A DNA stretch of 64,000 nt, from the NCBI GenBank assembly GCA_033852175.1, contig JAWSUY010000051.1, forward strand, positions 1 to 64,000. Reading direction: 5' to 3'. The stretch is from Agarilytica sp033852175 (lineage in GTDB: Bacteria; Pseudomonadota; Gammaproteobacteria; Pseudomonadales; Cellvibrionaceae). Shown here in pieces: positions 52,918 to 61,796 of this stretch (position 1 is its first letter; each line of letters starts with the position of its first letter). The position numbers were made by a program, and so were the translations under genes. The notes below the pieces were generated by a model, which saw only the letters and a program-made list of their open reading frames with translations, had not been told where the DNA came from and did no database searches.

Positions 52918-53640
52918 TTGCTTTTTATTCGTTCTACTCTTTTTTACGTCGGTTATTTTATCTTGACGGCAAGTTATGGAACCCTTTCAGTTTTAACTTG
53001 GCTACTTCCTTCTCGCTTACGTCACCGCTTAATCGCTACTTGGACAACGGCAGTTATTCAGTGGCTTAGGGTATCATGCGGAGTACGCTATCAAGTTATA
53101 GGCAGAAGTAACCTGGACAATCTCGAAGGTGCACAGGTAGTGTTATCCAAACACCAAAGTGCATGGGAGACATTATTTCTACAAAGCCTATTTTGGCCTG
53201 CCTCAACAGTGCTCAAAAAGGAGCTTTTGCGCGTTCCTTTTTTCGGATGGGGGCTGATAGCTATGCAACCCATCGCAATCGACCGTAGCAACCCTCGCAA
53301 GGCTCTCAGACAGGTTAAGACAAAAGGACTAAAGCGAATTCAGTCAGGGCTCAACATAATACTTTTCCCAGAAGGAACCCGCATGGCTCCAGGGGAGAAA
53401 GGTAGCTATGCTCGAAGCGGAGCAGATATCGCTATATCCGCAAAAGTGGACATCATTCCAGTAGCCCTCCAAGCTGCGCATTGCTGGCCATCAAAAAGCT
53501 TTATTAAATACCCCGGTTTGGTAACCGTAAGCATCGGGCCAATAATTACTTCTGAAAATAAAAACAGCAAAGAAGCAATGAAAGAAGTGGAAGGCTGGAT
53601 AGAAACAGAAATGGAGCGTCTAGAAAATAGTTTGCACTAG
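52918..53640 (+). CDS. 1-acyl-sn-glycerol-3-phosphate acyltransferase (PlsC-like)
   Basis: 240 residues. An N-terminal helix (about 5-25) precedes the acyltransferase domain with SKHQSAWETLF (HX4E in place of the common HX4D), FFGWGLIAMQPIAIDR, FPEGTRMAPGE and IPVALQAAHCWP. It acylates lysophosphatidic acid at the inner membrane. It begins with TTG one base after gmhB and ends the glyQS-gmhB-plsC unit. The Glu variant of the HX4D motif is familiar in this subgroup. Confidence 0.92.
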   Translation: MLFIRSTLFYVGYFILTASYGTLSVLTWLLPSRLRHRLIATWTTAVIQWLRVSCGVRYQVIGRSNLDNLEGAQVVLSKHQSAWETLFLQSLFWPASTVLKKELLRVPFFGWGLIAMQPIAIDRSNPRKALRQVKTKGLKRIQSGLNIILFPEGTRMAPGEKGSYARSGADIAISAKVDIIPVALQAAHCWPSKSFIKYPGLVTVSIGPIITSENKNSKEAMKEVEGWIETEMERLENSLH

Positions 53641-53720
53641 TTTAGATGTAGGAAAAATAGCACTCAATTAAAAAATCCTCACTCCCTAGAGGACAAGATA
53701 GAAAGCTGTGTGTACGCCGA

Positions 53721-53746
53721 TATAAGCACTAGGTTTTGTGCTTATA
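53721..53746. terminator. Hairpin between convergent genes, possible shared terminator
   Basis: TATAAGCAC (53721-53729) and GTGCTTATA (53738-53746) form a perfect 9-bp stem with an 8-base loop. It sits between plsC (+) and the small minus-strand gene, in the right place to stop both. No long T tract follows on either side, so rho-independence is uncertain. Confidence 0.5.
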
Positions 53747-53775
53747 CGACGTTAAAGATCAAACGAAATATTTAA

Positions 53776-53961
53776 CTACGTTTTAACGTTTTCATTTGGC
53801 TTTTTGCTAGCCATAGATTCACGACCACTCACGCCTTGACCAATAACCTCTATTTGCCCGCCCGATTTAAGAAATGCTTCTACATCTTTATTTATAGTCA
53901 ATGAAGTTTCAGCCGCTTTCGCGTTCTTCTTTGATGTGGCTTTTTGTTTTGTAGCAACCAT
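53776..53961 (-). CDS. Small basic protein with SutA-like FLxxGG motif
   Basis: 61 residues: a Lys/Ala-rich start, then DVEAFLKSGGQIEVIGQGVSG, then a polar tail. The FLxxGGxIxxI core resembles the C-terminal segment of the RNA-polymerase-binding regulator SutA of Pseudomonas and related short proteins, but the acidic N-terminus of SutA is absent. This similarity is recalled, not computed. A ribosome site GGGATA is a few bases before the ATG. It is isolated between plsC (convergent) and the csp pseudogene. Confidence 0.6.
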   Translation of the reverse strand: MVATKQKATSKKNAKAAETSLTINKDVEAFLKSGGQIEVIGQGVSGRESMASKKPNENVKT

Positions 53962-54831
53962 TGATATCCCTACTATTTACGTCACATTTGTGAACGATTG
54001 GAAAAATTAAAAACACGGCACTGCAATGTTTCGTAATGAATATAACAAATACACTTTTTATAAAGCTAAGTCATTTTGGATTACAGTAATTATGGCGCTA
54101 CAATATCTTCAGATTGAGGGCCTTTCTTGCCATCAGTGATAAAAATTCAACTTTTGAACTTCCGCTAGAGTCTTGAATTCGGCACTAGCGATAGCACTGA
54201 AATGAGCAAAAATATTCGGACCAGATGATTGTTCAATAAACCCGAAAGTTTTAGTTTCATTGAACCTCTTCACGATTCCTGTAAACCTTGTCTTACATAA
54301 CTTATGCCGAGTAGTTTATTCTAGTAACTTCAGCCTTCATGCTTAAGAGTAAATAGCTGGAAGTGAGCTATTACTTATAAACTACAGGACGAGTTAACAG
54401 GTTTAAACTTCGAAATGAGACAATAAGATACAGGTTAGAGCTGGTGTGGTGAGACTATACACACATTTTTCAGGCTGTCAACGAGCAGCCACGTTATCAC
54501 TACAACTAAAGGTTATTTTGAATATTCTAAGCTCACCACGAAATGAGTAAAAACGCTTCTCACTTAACTCTTGTCCCTCAGAATATCTAAATAAAATCAC
54601 TTATATATCCGACCAAAAGACAGCTCACTAAGAGAAACTTTCTTCACTTACGAAAACTGTTCCGTAAGCAGAAATGAAGACTCCAACGTTTTATATAAAC
54701 CTGACCATCAATTGGTTAGTAAAAATTCGTAGCGAAAAATGCCCGAGCTACTATTTAACATAGGAAAACTCGGAATTAATTAGTAACAAGCAGCTGAATG
54801 AAAAATTGCAATTAAATAAGGTCTGAAGAAC
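53962..54831. other. Long noncoding region downstream of gyrB
   Basis: 870 bases without an intact gene. The broken cold-shock gene occupies 54094-54302. Between 54303 and 54831 nothing was recognised beyond AT-rich sequence with small inverted repeats. The gyrB terminator should lie at the right end, but no clear hairpin with T tract was seen. Confidence 0.5.
54094..54302 (-). pseudogene. Broken cold-shock protein gene (CspA family)
   Basis: The minus strand translates to KTRFTGIVKRFNETKTFGFIE, then SGPNIFAHFSAI and FKTLAEVQKLNF, a clear match to the cold-shock domain (KWFN, GFGFI, VFVHFSAI, FKTLAEGQKV). After LNF the frame reaches a stop (TGA), while the other frame continues with ITDGKKGPQSEDIVAP, the usual end of CspA proteins, so there is a frameshift near 54140. 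The start codon position reads TTA TGT rather than ATG, and the RNA-binding Trp of KWFN is Arg. The gene is therefore inactive. It is too short and broken to appear as an open frame. An intact homolog would be expected elsewhere. Confidence 0.85.
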
Positions 54832-57258
54832 TTAGACATCTAAGTTCGCTACAGACAAAGCATTCTTTTCTATGAACTCTCGACGAGGTTCGACATTATC
54901 ACCCATTAAGCAGGTAAATATCTGATCAGCAGCAATAGCATCTTCAATTGTTACTTTAAGCATACGGCGATTAGTGCAATCCATTGTCGTCTCCCAAAGC
55001 TGCTCAGGGTTCATTTCGCCCAAGCCTTTATATCGCTGAATACTATAGCCTTTTTTCGATTCTGCTATGATCCACTCAAAAGCCTGCTTAAAATCGAAAA
55101 CTTCGTATTTACGCTCGCCTTTAGCTACATAAGCTCCATCTTCAATAAGATCACCTATGCTTTCGCCTAACAATCTCATTTTTTTATAATCTTCAAGCAA
55201 AAACAAATCAGCAACCAAAGTATTCGTAGACTCAACTCCATGAGCTGTAATTTCTATTTGGGGTAAAAATTGTTGTCTTTCTTTATTTTCATATAGGCTG
55301 ACAGCATATTGATGTGTTTTCGACTTTTTATTAAGATCGATAACCACCGCAGAAAATTTTTGTAACCAAGAGTTCATTGACTCTTCTGAACTAAAATCCT
55401 CTAACCTTAATGTAGGCAAATATATTAGTGACTCAAGAATTGCCGCGGGATAGCGTCGAGACAGCTTTTTAACAATATTCTGTACTTTACGGTATTCTCT
55501 CACTAACTTTTCTAGTTGCTCACCCGATAAGGCTGGCGCATCCGCTGAAATATGTAGCCTCGAAGACTCTATCGCAGCATTAGTTAAAAACTCGTTTAGC
55601 TCATCATCATCTTTGAGATATTGTTCTTGTTTACCCTTCGAAATTTTATAAAGAGGAGGCTGAGCAATAAAGACATGTCCACGCTCAACAATTTCACGCA
55701 TTTGCCGAAAGAAAAAGGTCAGTAGCAAAGTCCGAATGTGCGAACCATCAACATCCGCATCCGTCATGATAACAATACTGTGGTAACGTAATTTATCCGG
55801 ATTGAATTCTGAAGTCCCGATACCACAACCTAAAGCAGTAATAAGAGTCCCCACTTCAACACTCGATAACATTTTGTCGAAGCGTGCTTTTTCAACATTT
55901 AAGATTTTGCCTTTTAGAGGCAATATAGCTTGAGTCCTACGGTCTCGCCCCTGCTTAGCTGATCCGCCAGCAGAGTCCCCTTCCACTAAGTATATTTCAG
56001 ATAGCGCTGGATCTTTTTCCTGGCAATCCGCTAGCTTTCCAGGGAGGCCCGCTATATCTAGAGCGCCCTTTCTACGAGTCATTTCACGTGCTTTTCGTGC
56101 AGCTTCACGCGCTTTAGAAGCTTCTATCATTTTCATAACGATAGCTTTGGCTTCCTGAGGGTTCTCTAGCAAGAAATCTGTAAGACCGGCTCCCATTTCC
56201 TGTTCAACAGCAGTTTTGACTTCAGACGAGACCAGTTTATCTTTCGTTTGAGAGGAAAATTTTGGGTCAGGCACTTTGACGGAAACGATTGCCGTTAGAC
56301 CTTCTCGAGCATCATCGCCAGTTGTAGCTGTTTTTTCCTTTTTTCCTAAGCCTTCTTTTTCAATATATGTATTGAGCCCACGTGTTAACGCACCTCTAAA
56401 ACCTGCTAAATGGGTACCACCATCTCGCTGAGGAATATTATTCGTATAACAATAAATATTTTCTTGAAAACCGTCGTTCCACTGAAGGGCCACTTCAACT
56501 TCAACACCATCTTCACGTGAGTTTCTAAAATACATAACTTTATTGATGGGGTTTTTGTTTTGATTAAGATATTCAACAAAAGCCTTTAACCCACCTTCAT
56601 ATTCGTACGCTTCTTGTTTTCCAGTTTTTTCATCATTAAGAACAATACGAACTCCTGAGTTAAGGAAGCTCAGTTCTCGTAAACGCTTAGAAAGGAGATC
56701 AAAATGAAATTCAATGTTATTAAAGGTCTCTGGAGAAGGCACAAAATGAACCTCTGTGCCCTGCTCTTCGGTTTCTCCAATAACAGAAAGTGGAGCTTGT
56801 GGTACGCCGTGCTTATATACCTGCTCAAACACCTCCCCTTTCCTCCTAATCGTAAGTTTCAACATTGATGACAGCGCATTAACAACAGAAACACCAACAC
56901 CATGAAGCCCTCCAGAGACCTTATAAGTATTGTCATCAAACTTACCCCCAGCATGCAGAACCGTCATAATAACTTCTGCGGCAGATACCCCTTCTTCATG
57001 CATTTCAGTGGGAATACCACGACCATTATCTCTCACGGTAATCGATTCGTCAGAGTGGATCGTGATACTAACCTCCGAACAATGACCAGCTAAAGCTTCA
57101 TCGATCGAGTTATCAACAATTTCAAAAACCATGTGATGAAGACCTGTTCCATCATCAGTATCTCCGATATACATGCCTGGCCGCTTTCTAACAGCATCAA
57201 GACCTTTAAGTACTTTAATACTGGAAGAATCGTAGTTGATATTTTCTTCGTCTGACAT
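54832..57258 (-). CDS. gyrB: DNA gyrase subunit B
   Basis: 808 residues, the usual gammaproteobacterial length. GHKL ATPase domain with VDNSIDEALAGHC, RDNGRGIPTE and GGLHGVGVSVVNALS; transducer; TOPRIM domain with EGDSAGGSAKQGRDR and MTDADVDGSHIRTL; and the large gammaproteobacterial insert before RYKGLGEMNPEQLW. It introduces negative supercoils with GyrA. It follows recF by 33 bases. Confidence 0.98.
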   Translation of the reverse strand: MSDEENINYDSSSIKVLKGLDAVRKRPGMYIGDTDDGTGLHHMVFEIVDNSIDEALAGHCSEVSITIHSDESITVRDNGRGIPTEMHEEGVSAAEVIMTVLHAGGKFDDNTYKVSGGLHGVGVSVVNALSSMLKLTIRRKGEVFEQVYKHGVPQAPLSVIGETEEQGTEVHFVPSPETFNNIEFHFDLLSKRLRELSFLNSGVRIVLNDEKTGKQEAYEYEGGLKAFVEYLNQNKNPINKVMYFRNSREDGVEVEVALQWNDGFQENIYCYTNNIPQRDGGTHLAGFRGALTRGLNTYIEKEGLGKKEKTATTGDDAREGLTAIVSVKVPDPKFSSQTKDKLVSSEVKTAVEQEMGAGLTDFLLENPQEAKAIVMKMIEASKAREAARKAREMTRRKGALDIAGLPGKLADCQEKDPALSEIYLVEGDSAGGSAKQGRDRRTQAILPLKGKILNVEKARFDKMLSSVEVGTLITALGCGIGTSEFNPDKLRYHSIVIMTDADVDGSHIRTLLLTFFFRQMREIVERGHVFIAQPPLYKISKGKQEQYLKDDDELNEFLTNAAIESSRLHISADAPALSGEQLEKLVREYRKVQNIVKKLSRRYPAAILESLIYLPTLRLEDFSSEESMNSWLQKFSAVVIDLNKKSKTHQYAVSLYENKERQQFLPQIEITAHGVESTNTLVADLFLLEDYKKMRLLGESIGDLIEDGAYVAKGERKYEVFDFKQAFEWIIAESKKGYSIQRYKGLGEMNPEQLWETTMDCTNRRMLKVTIEDAIAADQIFTCLMGDNVEPRREFIEKNALSVANLDV

Positions 57259-57291
57259 AGAAACGATTACTCTTATTGTTTAATTACAATG

Positions 57292-58389
57292 TTATTGAAT
57301 TTCACCATGTTTCACGTGAAACATTTTTGACAATTCGATGCTTTCAGGCCAAATTTGCTTAGCGCACAAAGAATCAATCCCCGTTACGAAAACCTGAGAC
57401 CCTAACTTAGTTAACCAACTTCCGATTAAACGTTGATTCTGTTGATCCAGCTCTGCCGGCAAATCATCAATGGCGAAAATTGCTCGACTTCCTACCACCT
57501 CACTTAGAACAGTTGCCTGAGCGATATAGAGAGCTGAGATTACTGTTTTCTGCTGCCCTCTAGACAAAATATCTACCGCCGATGCTCCGCGCATTTTCAC
57601 AGTAAAATCAGCCTTATGAGACCCAATAGTGGAATAGCCATAAGCACGGTCTTTTACAAAGCTAGCCTTCAACTGGTCAAGATAGCTATCTGTATTCGAT
57701 CGCCAACCTGATTTAAATTCCATCTCAATGGATGCAAACAACCCTCCAGCAAGCGGATCAACTATATCCTTGAAAGTATGCTCAAACATTTTGAAGCATT
57801 CAATCCTATAATCATTCACTGTATTGCTTAGCCTAGCAATCTCAATATCCCAAGGCTCTACCTCGGAGTAGGATATTTTATCATGTCGAAGCAAGATGTT
57901 TCGCTGTTTGTAGCATTTCAGCAGCTGATTCCAAGTATCCTGGAACGGATGTTTCACGTGAAACACTAGCCAATCAAAAAACCTTCTTCTTTCCTGTGCT
58001 CCGCCCTCTAACAAACGGAACGAATTTGAATTGATAACCAGCAGGGGTAATTGCTTCGCTAGTATAGAAGCGCTTTTAACAGCTCGCCCATCTAACTTTA
58101 TTACGAAAGGGCCACTTCTCCCCCTCTTCAGGCCGACCGGTATAGATCGGTCATCATCCAGAACAACTGAACCCCTGACTATAAACTCTCTTGAGTCATT
58201 ATTTATTAGACTTCTGAACTTATGCGTTCTAAAAGAACGACCATGAGCAAGAATGCTAATCCCCTCAAGAATACTGGACTTTCCAGCCCCATTCTCCCCA
58301 ATGATAATATTTATCTTTGGGCTAGGATCTATAGATATAGAGCCCAGGTTTCGAAAGCTACTTACAGAAAGATGAGAAATGTAGGCCAT
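57292..58389 (-). CDS. recF: DNA replication and repair protein RecF
   Basis: 365 residues. ABC-type ATPase of SMC-like architecture: Walker A GENGAGKSS near 33, signature LSRGQQKTVISALY near 285, Walker B IFAIDDLPAELD. It helps load RecA at gaps with RecOR. Seventeen bases separate it from dnaN. Its coding sequence contains two perfect parS sites, each encoding FHVKH, one in the middle and one 15 codons from the end. Confidence 0.97.
   Translation of the reverse strand: MAYISHLSVSSFRNLGSISIDPSPKINIIIGENGAGKSSILEGISILAHGRSFRTHKFRSLINNDSREFIVRGSVVLDDDRSIPVGLKRGRSGPFVIKLDGRAVKSASILAKQLPLLVINSNSFRLLEGGAQERRRFFDWLVFHVKHPFQDTWNQLLKCYKQRNILLRHDKISYSEVEPWDIEIARLSNTVNDYRIECFKMFEHTFKDIVDPLAGGLFASIEMEFKSGWRSNTDSYLDQLKASFVKDRAYGYSTIGSHKADFTVKMRGASAVDILSRGQQKTVISALYIAQATVLSEVVGSRAIFAIDDLPAELDQQNQRLIGSWLTKLGSQVFVTGIDSLCAKQIWPESIELSKMFHVKHGEIQ
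57308..57323. other. parS: parS centromere site 1
   Basis: TGTTTCACGTGAAACA, a perfect 16-base palindrome identical to the bacterial parS consensus bound by ParB. It lies inside the 3' end of recF, about 4 kb from oriC, which is the usual location. ParB binding is inferred from the consensus. Confidence 0.93.
57950..57965. other. parS: parS centromere site 2
   Basis: A second perfect TGTTTCACGTGAAACA, 642 bases from the first and also within recF. Two exact 16-mers in so short a stretch are far beyond chance, and clustered parS near the origin is normal. The recF reading frame encodes the same five residues at both sites. Confidence 0.93.
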
Positions 58390-58406
58390 ACAATTTTTAA
58401 ATAAAA

Positions 58407-59510
58407 CTAAAGTCGCATTGGCATAACTACATATACAGCTTCTGAGCCTTCAGGGTCTTCAACTAGGGCACTAGAATTAGAATCAGAAAGTGTCAATTTA
58501 AGGTTTTCAGAGCTTATTACATTGGCCACATCCTGAAGATAACTTACATTAAACCCAACTTCTAAAGATTCACCGATGTAATCAACCTCCACCTGGTCTT
58601 CAGCTTCTTCTTGCTCAGGATTATTAGCAACTACAGTTAGCTTACCGGTTTCCAGTAGTAACCTCACTCCGCGATATTTCTCATTAGACAAAATTGAAGT
58701 TCGCGCAAAGGCATTTTTTAGCTCTCCTCGATTCCCAATAACTATTTTGTCACCGCCTTTAGGTAACACCCTCTCATAATCGGGAAATTTCCCATCGACT
58801 AGCTTAGACGTAAAAGTGTAATCATCAGTAACGGCTCTAATATGATTAACACCAATGATTATCTCCACAACATCATCATTGTCCTTTAATAGCCTCGAAA
58901 GCTCGATTACACCCTTTCTTGGAAGAATCGATTGCCTTACATCAGTAATGTCGACGTGGACGTCCTTTGTACACATTGCCAAACGATGGCCATCAGTCGT
59001 CACTACTCGAATCTGTTGAGGTCTGATCTCCCACAGCATACCGTTCAAGTAATAGCGAACATCCTGCTGAGCCATGGCAAAGCCGGTTTTCTCAATCAAC
59101 TCCTTTATATCCTTCTGAGGACAATTGAATGACAAGTCTCTCGCGCCCTCTTCAACCGCAGGGAAATCATTTGCCGGCAATGTAGACAAGCTAAATCGGC
59201 TACGCCCACTTTTTACGATAACTTTTTGCTCATCTTGAGAAAACTCTATAACAGAACCATCAGGCAAAGCCTTGCAGATATCCAAGAATTTCTTGGCCGG
59301 GACGGTGATCTCACCCTCTATACACTCACCGTCTATTTGTATCCTTCCAACAATTTCCACTTCCAAATCAGTTCCGGTTAATGAAAGTTGGCCATTTTCT
59401 AAAACCAGCAACACATTAGCCAAAACAGGTAGGGTCTGGCGACGCTCTACTACGCCAGCAACGAGCTGTAATGGTTTTAATAATGCTTCTCGGGAAACAG
59501 TAAATCGCAT
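58407..59510 (-). CDS. dnaN: DNA polymerase III beta clamp
   Basis: 367 residues, three repeated clamp domains. Typical segments: MRFTVSREALLKPLQLVAGVVERRQTLPVLANVLL at the start (given as position 1-35), DGHRLAMC near 175, YLQDVANVI and the C-terminal YVVMPMRL. Sliding clamp for replication. It lies between dnaA (94 bases upstream) and recF (17 bases downstream) in the classical dnaA-dnaN-recF-gyrB order. Confidence 0.98.
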   Translation of the reverse strand: MRFTVSREALLKPLQLVAGVVERRQTLPVLANVLLVLENGQLSLTGTDLEVEIVGRIQIDGECIEGEITVPAKKFLDICKALPDGSVIEFSQDEQKVIVKSGRSRFSLSTLPANDFPAVEEGARDLSFNCPQKDIKELIEKTGFAMAQQDVRYYLNGMLWEIRPQQIRVVTTDGHRLAMCTKDVHVDITDVRQSILPRKGVIELSRLLKDNDDVVEIIIGVNHIRAVTDDYTFTSKLVDGKFPDYERVLPKGGDKIVIGNRGELKNAFARTSILSNEKYRGVRLLLETGKLTVVANNPEQEEAEDQVEVDYIGESLEVGFNVSYLQDVANVISSENLKLTLSDSNSSALVEDPEGSEAVYVVMPMRL

Positions 59511-59604
59511 TGAAAGATCTCATTTGTATTAAATAAAGTTTAAAACTGCTGAAAACACAGCCTATGATATTGAACCCATATTAGTTTTTGGCCCAAGATT
59601 AAGT

Positions 59605-61119
59605 CTAAGTAGTTAATATACGCAAAAGATTTTTTACATCTTCTTTAATATCCGCATCAGACTCTAATAGCTCTTTAATTTTACGACATGCATGCAGTAC
59701 AGTCGTATGATCCCGGCCGCCGAACACATCTCCTATCTCAGGAAGACTATGATGCGTCAAATCCTTAGCCAGATACATCGCGACCTGACGAGGCCGAGCA
59801 ACAGACCGGCTACGACGCTTTGAGTGAAGATCAGATACCTTAATTTTATAATACTCAGCAACAACTCTCTGTATATTATCAGTACTTACCAATCGATCTT
59901 GTAAGGCAAGAAGATCCTTAAGAGACTCTCGAACCAAATCTACCGATATATCTCGCCCTGAAAAATGAGCGTTTGCAATCACACGTTTCAACGCTCCTTC
60001 AAGCTCTCTTACATTTGATCGGATTCTTTGAGCTATAAAAAAAGCAGCGTCATTAGGTAAGTCCATAGAAACTTGATCTGCTTTTCTTTTTAAAATAGCA
60101 ACTCTCGTTTCTAGCTCCGGCGGCTCTATCGCAACTGTAAGGCCCCAACCAAAGCGAGATTTTAAACGCTCTTCTAGTCCATCAATCTCTTTGGGGTAGC
60201 GATCGCAAGTTACTATAATTTGTTGGCCCCCCTCTAATAGAGCATTAAAGGTATGGAAAAACTCTTCTTGTGATCGTTCCTTCCCAGCAAAAAATTGAAT
60301 ATCATCAATAAGCAAAGCATCTACAGATCTGTAGTACCGTTTAAAGTCATTAATAGCATTTAACTGCAACGCCTTAACCATATCAGCTACAAATCGCTCA
60401 GAATGGAGATAAACGACTTTCGCGCCCGGTTTGTTTTCACATAACGCATTTCCTACAGCATGCATTAAATGCGTCTTCCCTAAGCCAACACCACCATAAA
60501 TAAACAGAGGGTTATACGAACCACCCGGGTTTTCAGAAACCTGTGTGGCAGCTGCTAGACCGAGTTGATTTGACTTGCCTACAACATAGTTTTCGAAAAC
60601 AAAGTTTTTATTGAGGTTTGATTTATGTCCTAAACCGCCCTCAACATCACGCTTATCGACTCTATTAACCGGCATAGAGTCAGGCCTATTAAACGTAGGC
60701 GCCGCATTGACTTGAGTTGTAGGAGTTTGCAATACTGACTGTTTTCTACCATCAGCATATATTGCATTTTTTTGAACAGTTCTCGCTACCTGAGTGTTTT
60801 CAGGTGCAGCAGAAGCTGAAGGCGATTCTTCTGTACGCTGAAAGGCATTATTCTGAAACTCAAACGCAGCAACTTTTCTTCCTACGACGAGCTCCACATC
60901 TTGATTTTGAACATCAGCATTTTCATTCAATAAATCACGTATTCTGCTTTTATATTTGTCGTTAACCCAATCCAACACGAATCGATTCGGTGCGATCAAA
61001 CGAAGTATTGTTTCGCTTGCTGTTTCAGCTTTTAAAGGGCGGATCCATGTATTAAATTGCTGAGCAGGCAACTCATTCTGCAAGTGCGATACACAATAGT
61101 CCCAAACAGAATTTGACAA
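59605..61119 (-). CDS. dnaA: Chromosomal replication initiator DnaA
   Basis: About 504 residues. Domain I SVWDYCVSHLQNELPAQQF, variable domain II (about 85-165), AAA+ domain III with Walker A GGVGLGKTH, Walker B LLIDDIQFF and RIRSNVRELEGALKRV, then domain IV with the DnaA-box reader RPRQVAMYLAKDLT and FGGRDHTTVLHAC. TTG at 61119 is preferred: GAGG sits 8 bases upstream and residues then align with the Pseudomonas N-terminus. The frame is open to 61230, but the extra 37 residues are unlike any DnaA. It binds the boxes just upstream to open oriC. Confidence 0.96.
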   Translation of the reverse strand: MSNSVWDYCVSHLQNELPAQQFNTWIRPLKAETASETILRLIAPNRFVLDWVNDKYKSRIRDLLNENADVQNQDVELVVGRKVAAFEFQNNAFQRTEESPSASAAPENTQVARTVQKNAIYADGRKQSVLQTPTTQVNAAPTFNRPDSMPVNRVDKRDVEGGLGHKSNLNKNFVFENYVVGKSNQLGLAAATQVSENPGGSYNPLFIYGGVGLGKTHLMHAVGNALCENKPGAKVVYLHSERFVADMVKALQLNAINDFKRYYRSVDALLIDDIQFFAGKERSQEEFFHTFNALLEGGQQIIVTCDRYPKEIDGLEERLKSRFGWGLTVAIEPPELETRVAILKRKADQVSMDLPNDAAFFIAQRIRSNVRELEGALKRVIANAHFSGRDISVDLVRESLKDLLALQDRLVSTDNIQRVVAEYYKIKVSDLHSKRRSRSVARPRQVAMYLAKDLTHHSLPEIGDVFGGRDHTTVLHACRKIKELLESDADIKEDVKNLLRILTT

Positions 61120-61247
61120 CTGAAATAACCTCGATATAAAACAAGCTTTAAGCAGCTTAAATGGTTCAATGGATAAAAAGACGGATGTTTCTGAGTAGTG
61201 CCAGCCACATTTTGACAGTGCTGGAATCATACTCCTGTCGTGTAATT

Positions 61248-61256
61248 TTATCCACA
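61248..61256 (+). other. DnaA box (perfect)
   Basis: TTATCCACA, identical to the consensus, 129 bases upstream of the proposed dnaA start. Confidence 0.85.
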
Positions 61257-61381
61257 GATCATATGTATAAAATTTTATCTATCTTGGCAGTAATCGCAAC
61301 AAACCCTTATAAAACCAGGAACATAGTGCCAGTTCACGAGGGCTAAGCAGATGACTATTCAACATAAAAACCCAGAAAAAC

Positions 61382-61390
61382 TGTGGATAA
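61382..61390 (-). other. DnaA box (perfect)
   Basis: TGTGGATAA on the + strand, the reverse complement of the consensus TTATCCACA. Close pairing with the next box suggests cooperative binding. Confidence 0.85.
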
Positions 61391-61393
61391 ACC

Positions 61394-61402
61394 TGTGTAT
61401 AA
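61394..61402 (-). other. DnaA box (one mismatch)
   Basis: TGTGTATAA on the + strand, reading TTATACACA on the other; one base from consensus, a variant commonly bound. It is 3 bases from the preceding perfect box and in the same orientation. Confidence 0.65.
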
Positions 61403-61629
61403 AATGTTAGAAACTTGGTAGTAACAGGTTCTTTCACAACAAAGCTTCATAATATGCCACACGAATAGACCCAGAAAAACAAAACCCTCTACTGGCAAAG
61501 ATATTTAGATTGATTTTGTTTTGTAATTTATATAAACTCCGGCGTCCTTTACAGCGTTACTAACAGATGACTAAAGCTCATCTTTTGAAGCGCTGATGAC
61601 TAACAACTAGTATTGATCGGTGATTTGAC

Positions 61630-61764
61630 GTGAAAAGAACATTCCAACCAAGTAATCTAAAACGTAAGCGTTCTCATGGTTTTCGTGCTCGCATGTCAAC
61701 AGTTGGCGGACGTAAAGTGTTAGCTCGCCGACGCGCGAAAGGCCGTAAAGTCCTTTCGGCCTAG
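61630..61764 (+). CDS. rpmH: 50S ribosomal protein L34
   Basis: 44 residues, MKRTFQPSNLKRKRSHGFRA at the start and highly basic throughout, ending RRRAKGRKVLSA; identical in layout to bacterial L34. It begins with GTG (GGTGA is 7 bases ahead). First gene of the rpmH-rnpA-yidD-yidC group rightward of oriC, and too short for a typical open-frame list. Confidence 0.97.
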   Translation: MKRTFQPSNLKRKRSHGFRARMSTVGGRKVLARRRAKGRKVLSA

Positions 61765-61796
61765 ATTTATACTGAACGCTGGAGAACGAGTTTCTT

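Larger units (their letters stand above)
61120..61629. other. oriC: Putative chromosomal origin of replication (oriC)
   Basis: 510-base AT-rich region between divergent dnaA and rpmH, the location of oriC in Pseudomonas relatives. It holds three DnaA boxes or near-boxes at 61248, 61382 and 61394, plus AT-rich stretches suitable for unwinding near 61260-61290 and 61500-61545. The exact extent of the origin and the number of weak boxes were not determined. Confidence 0.75.
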
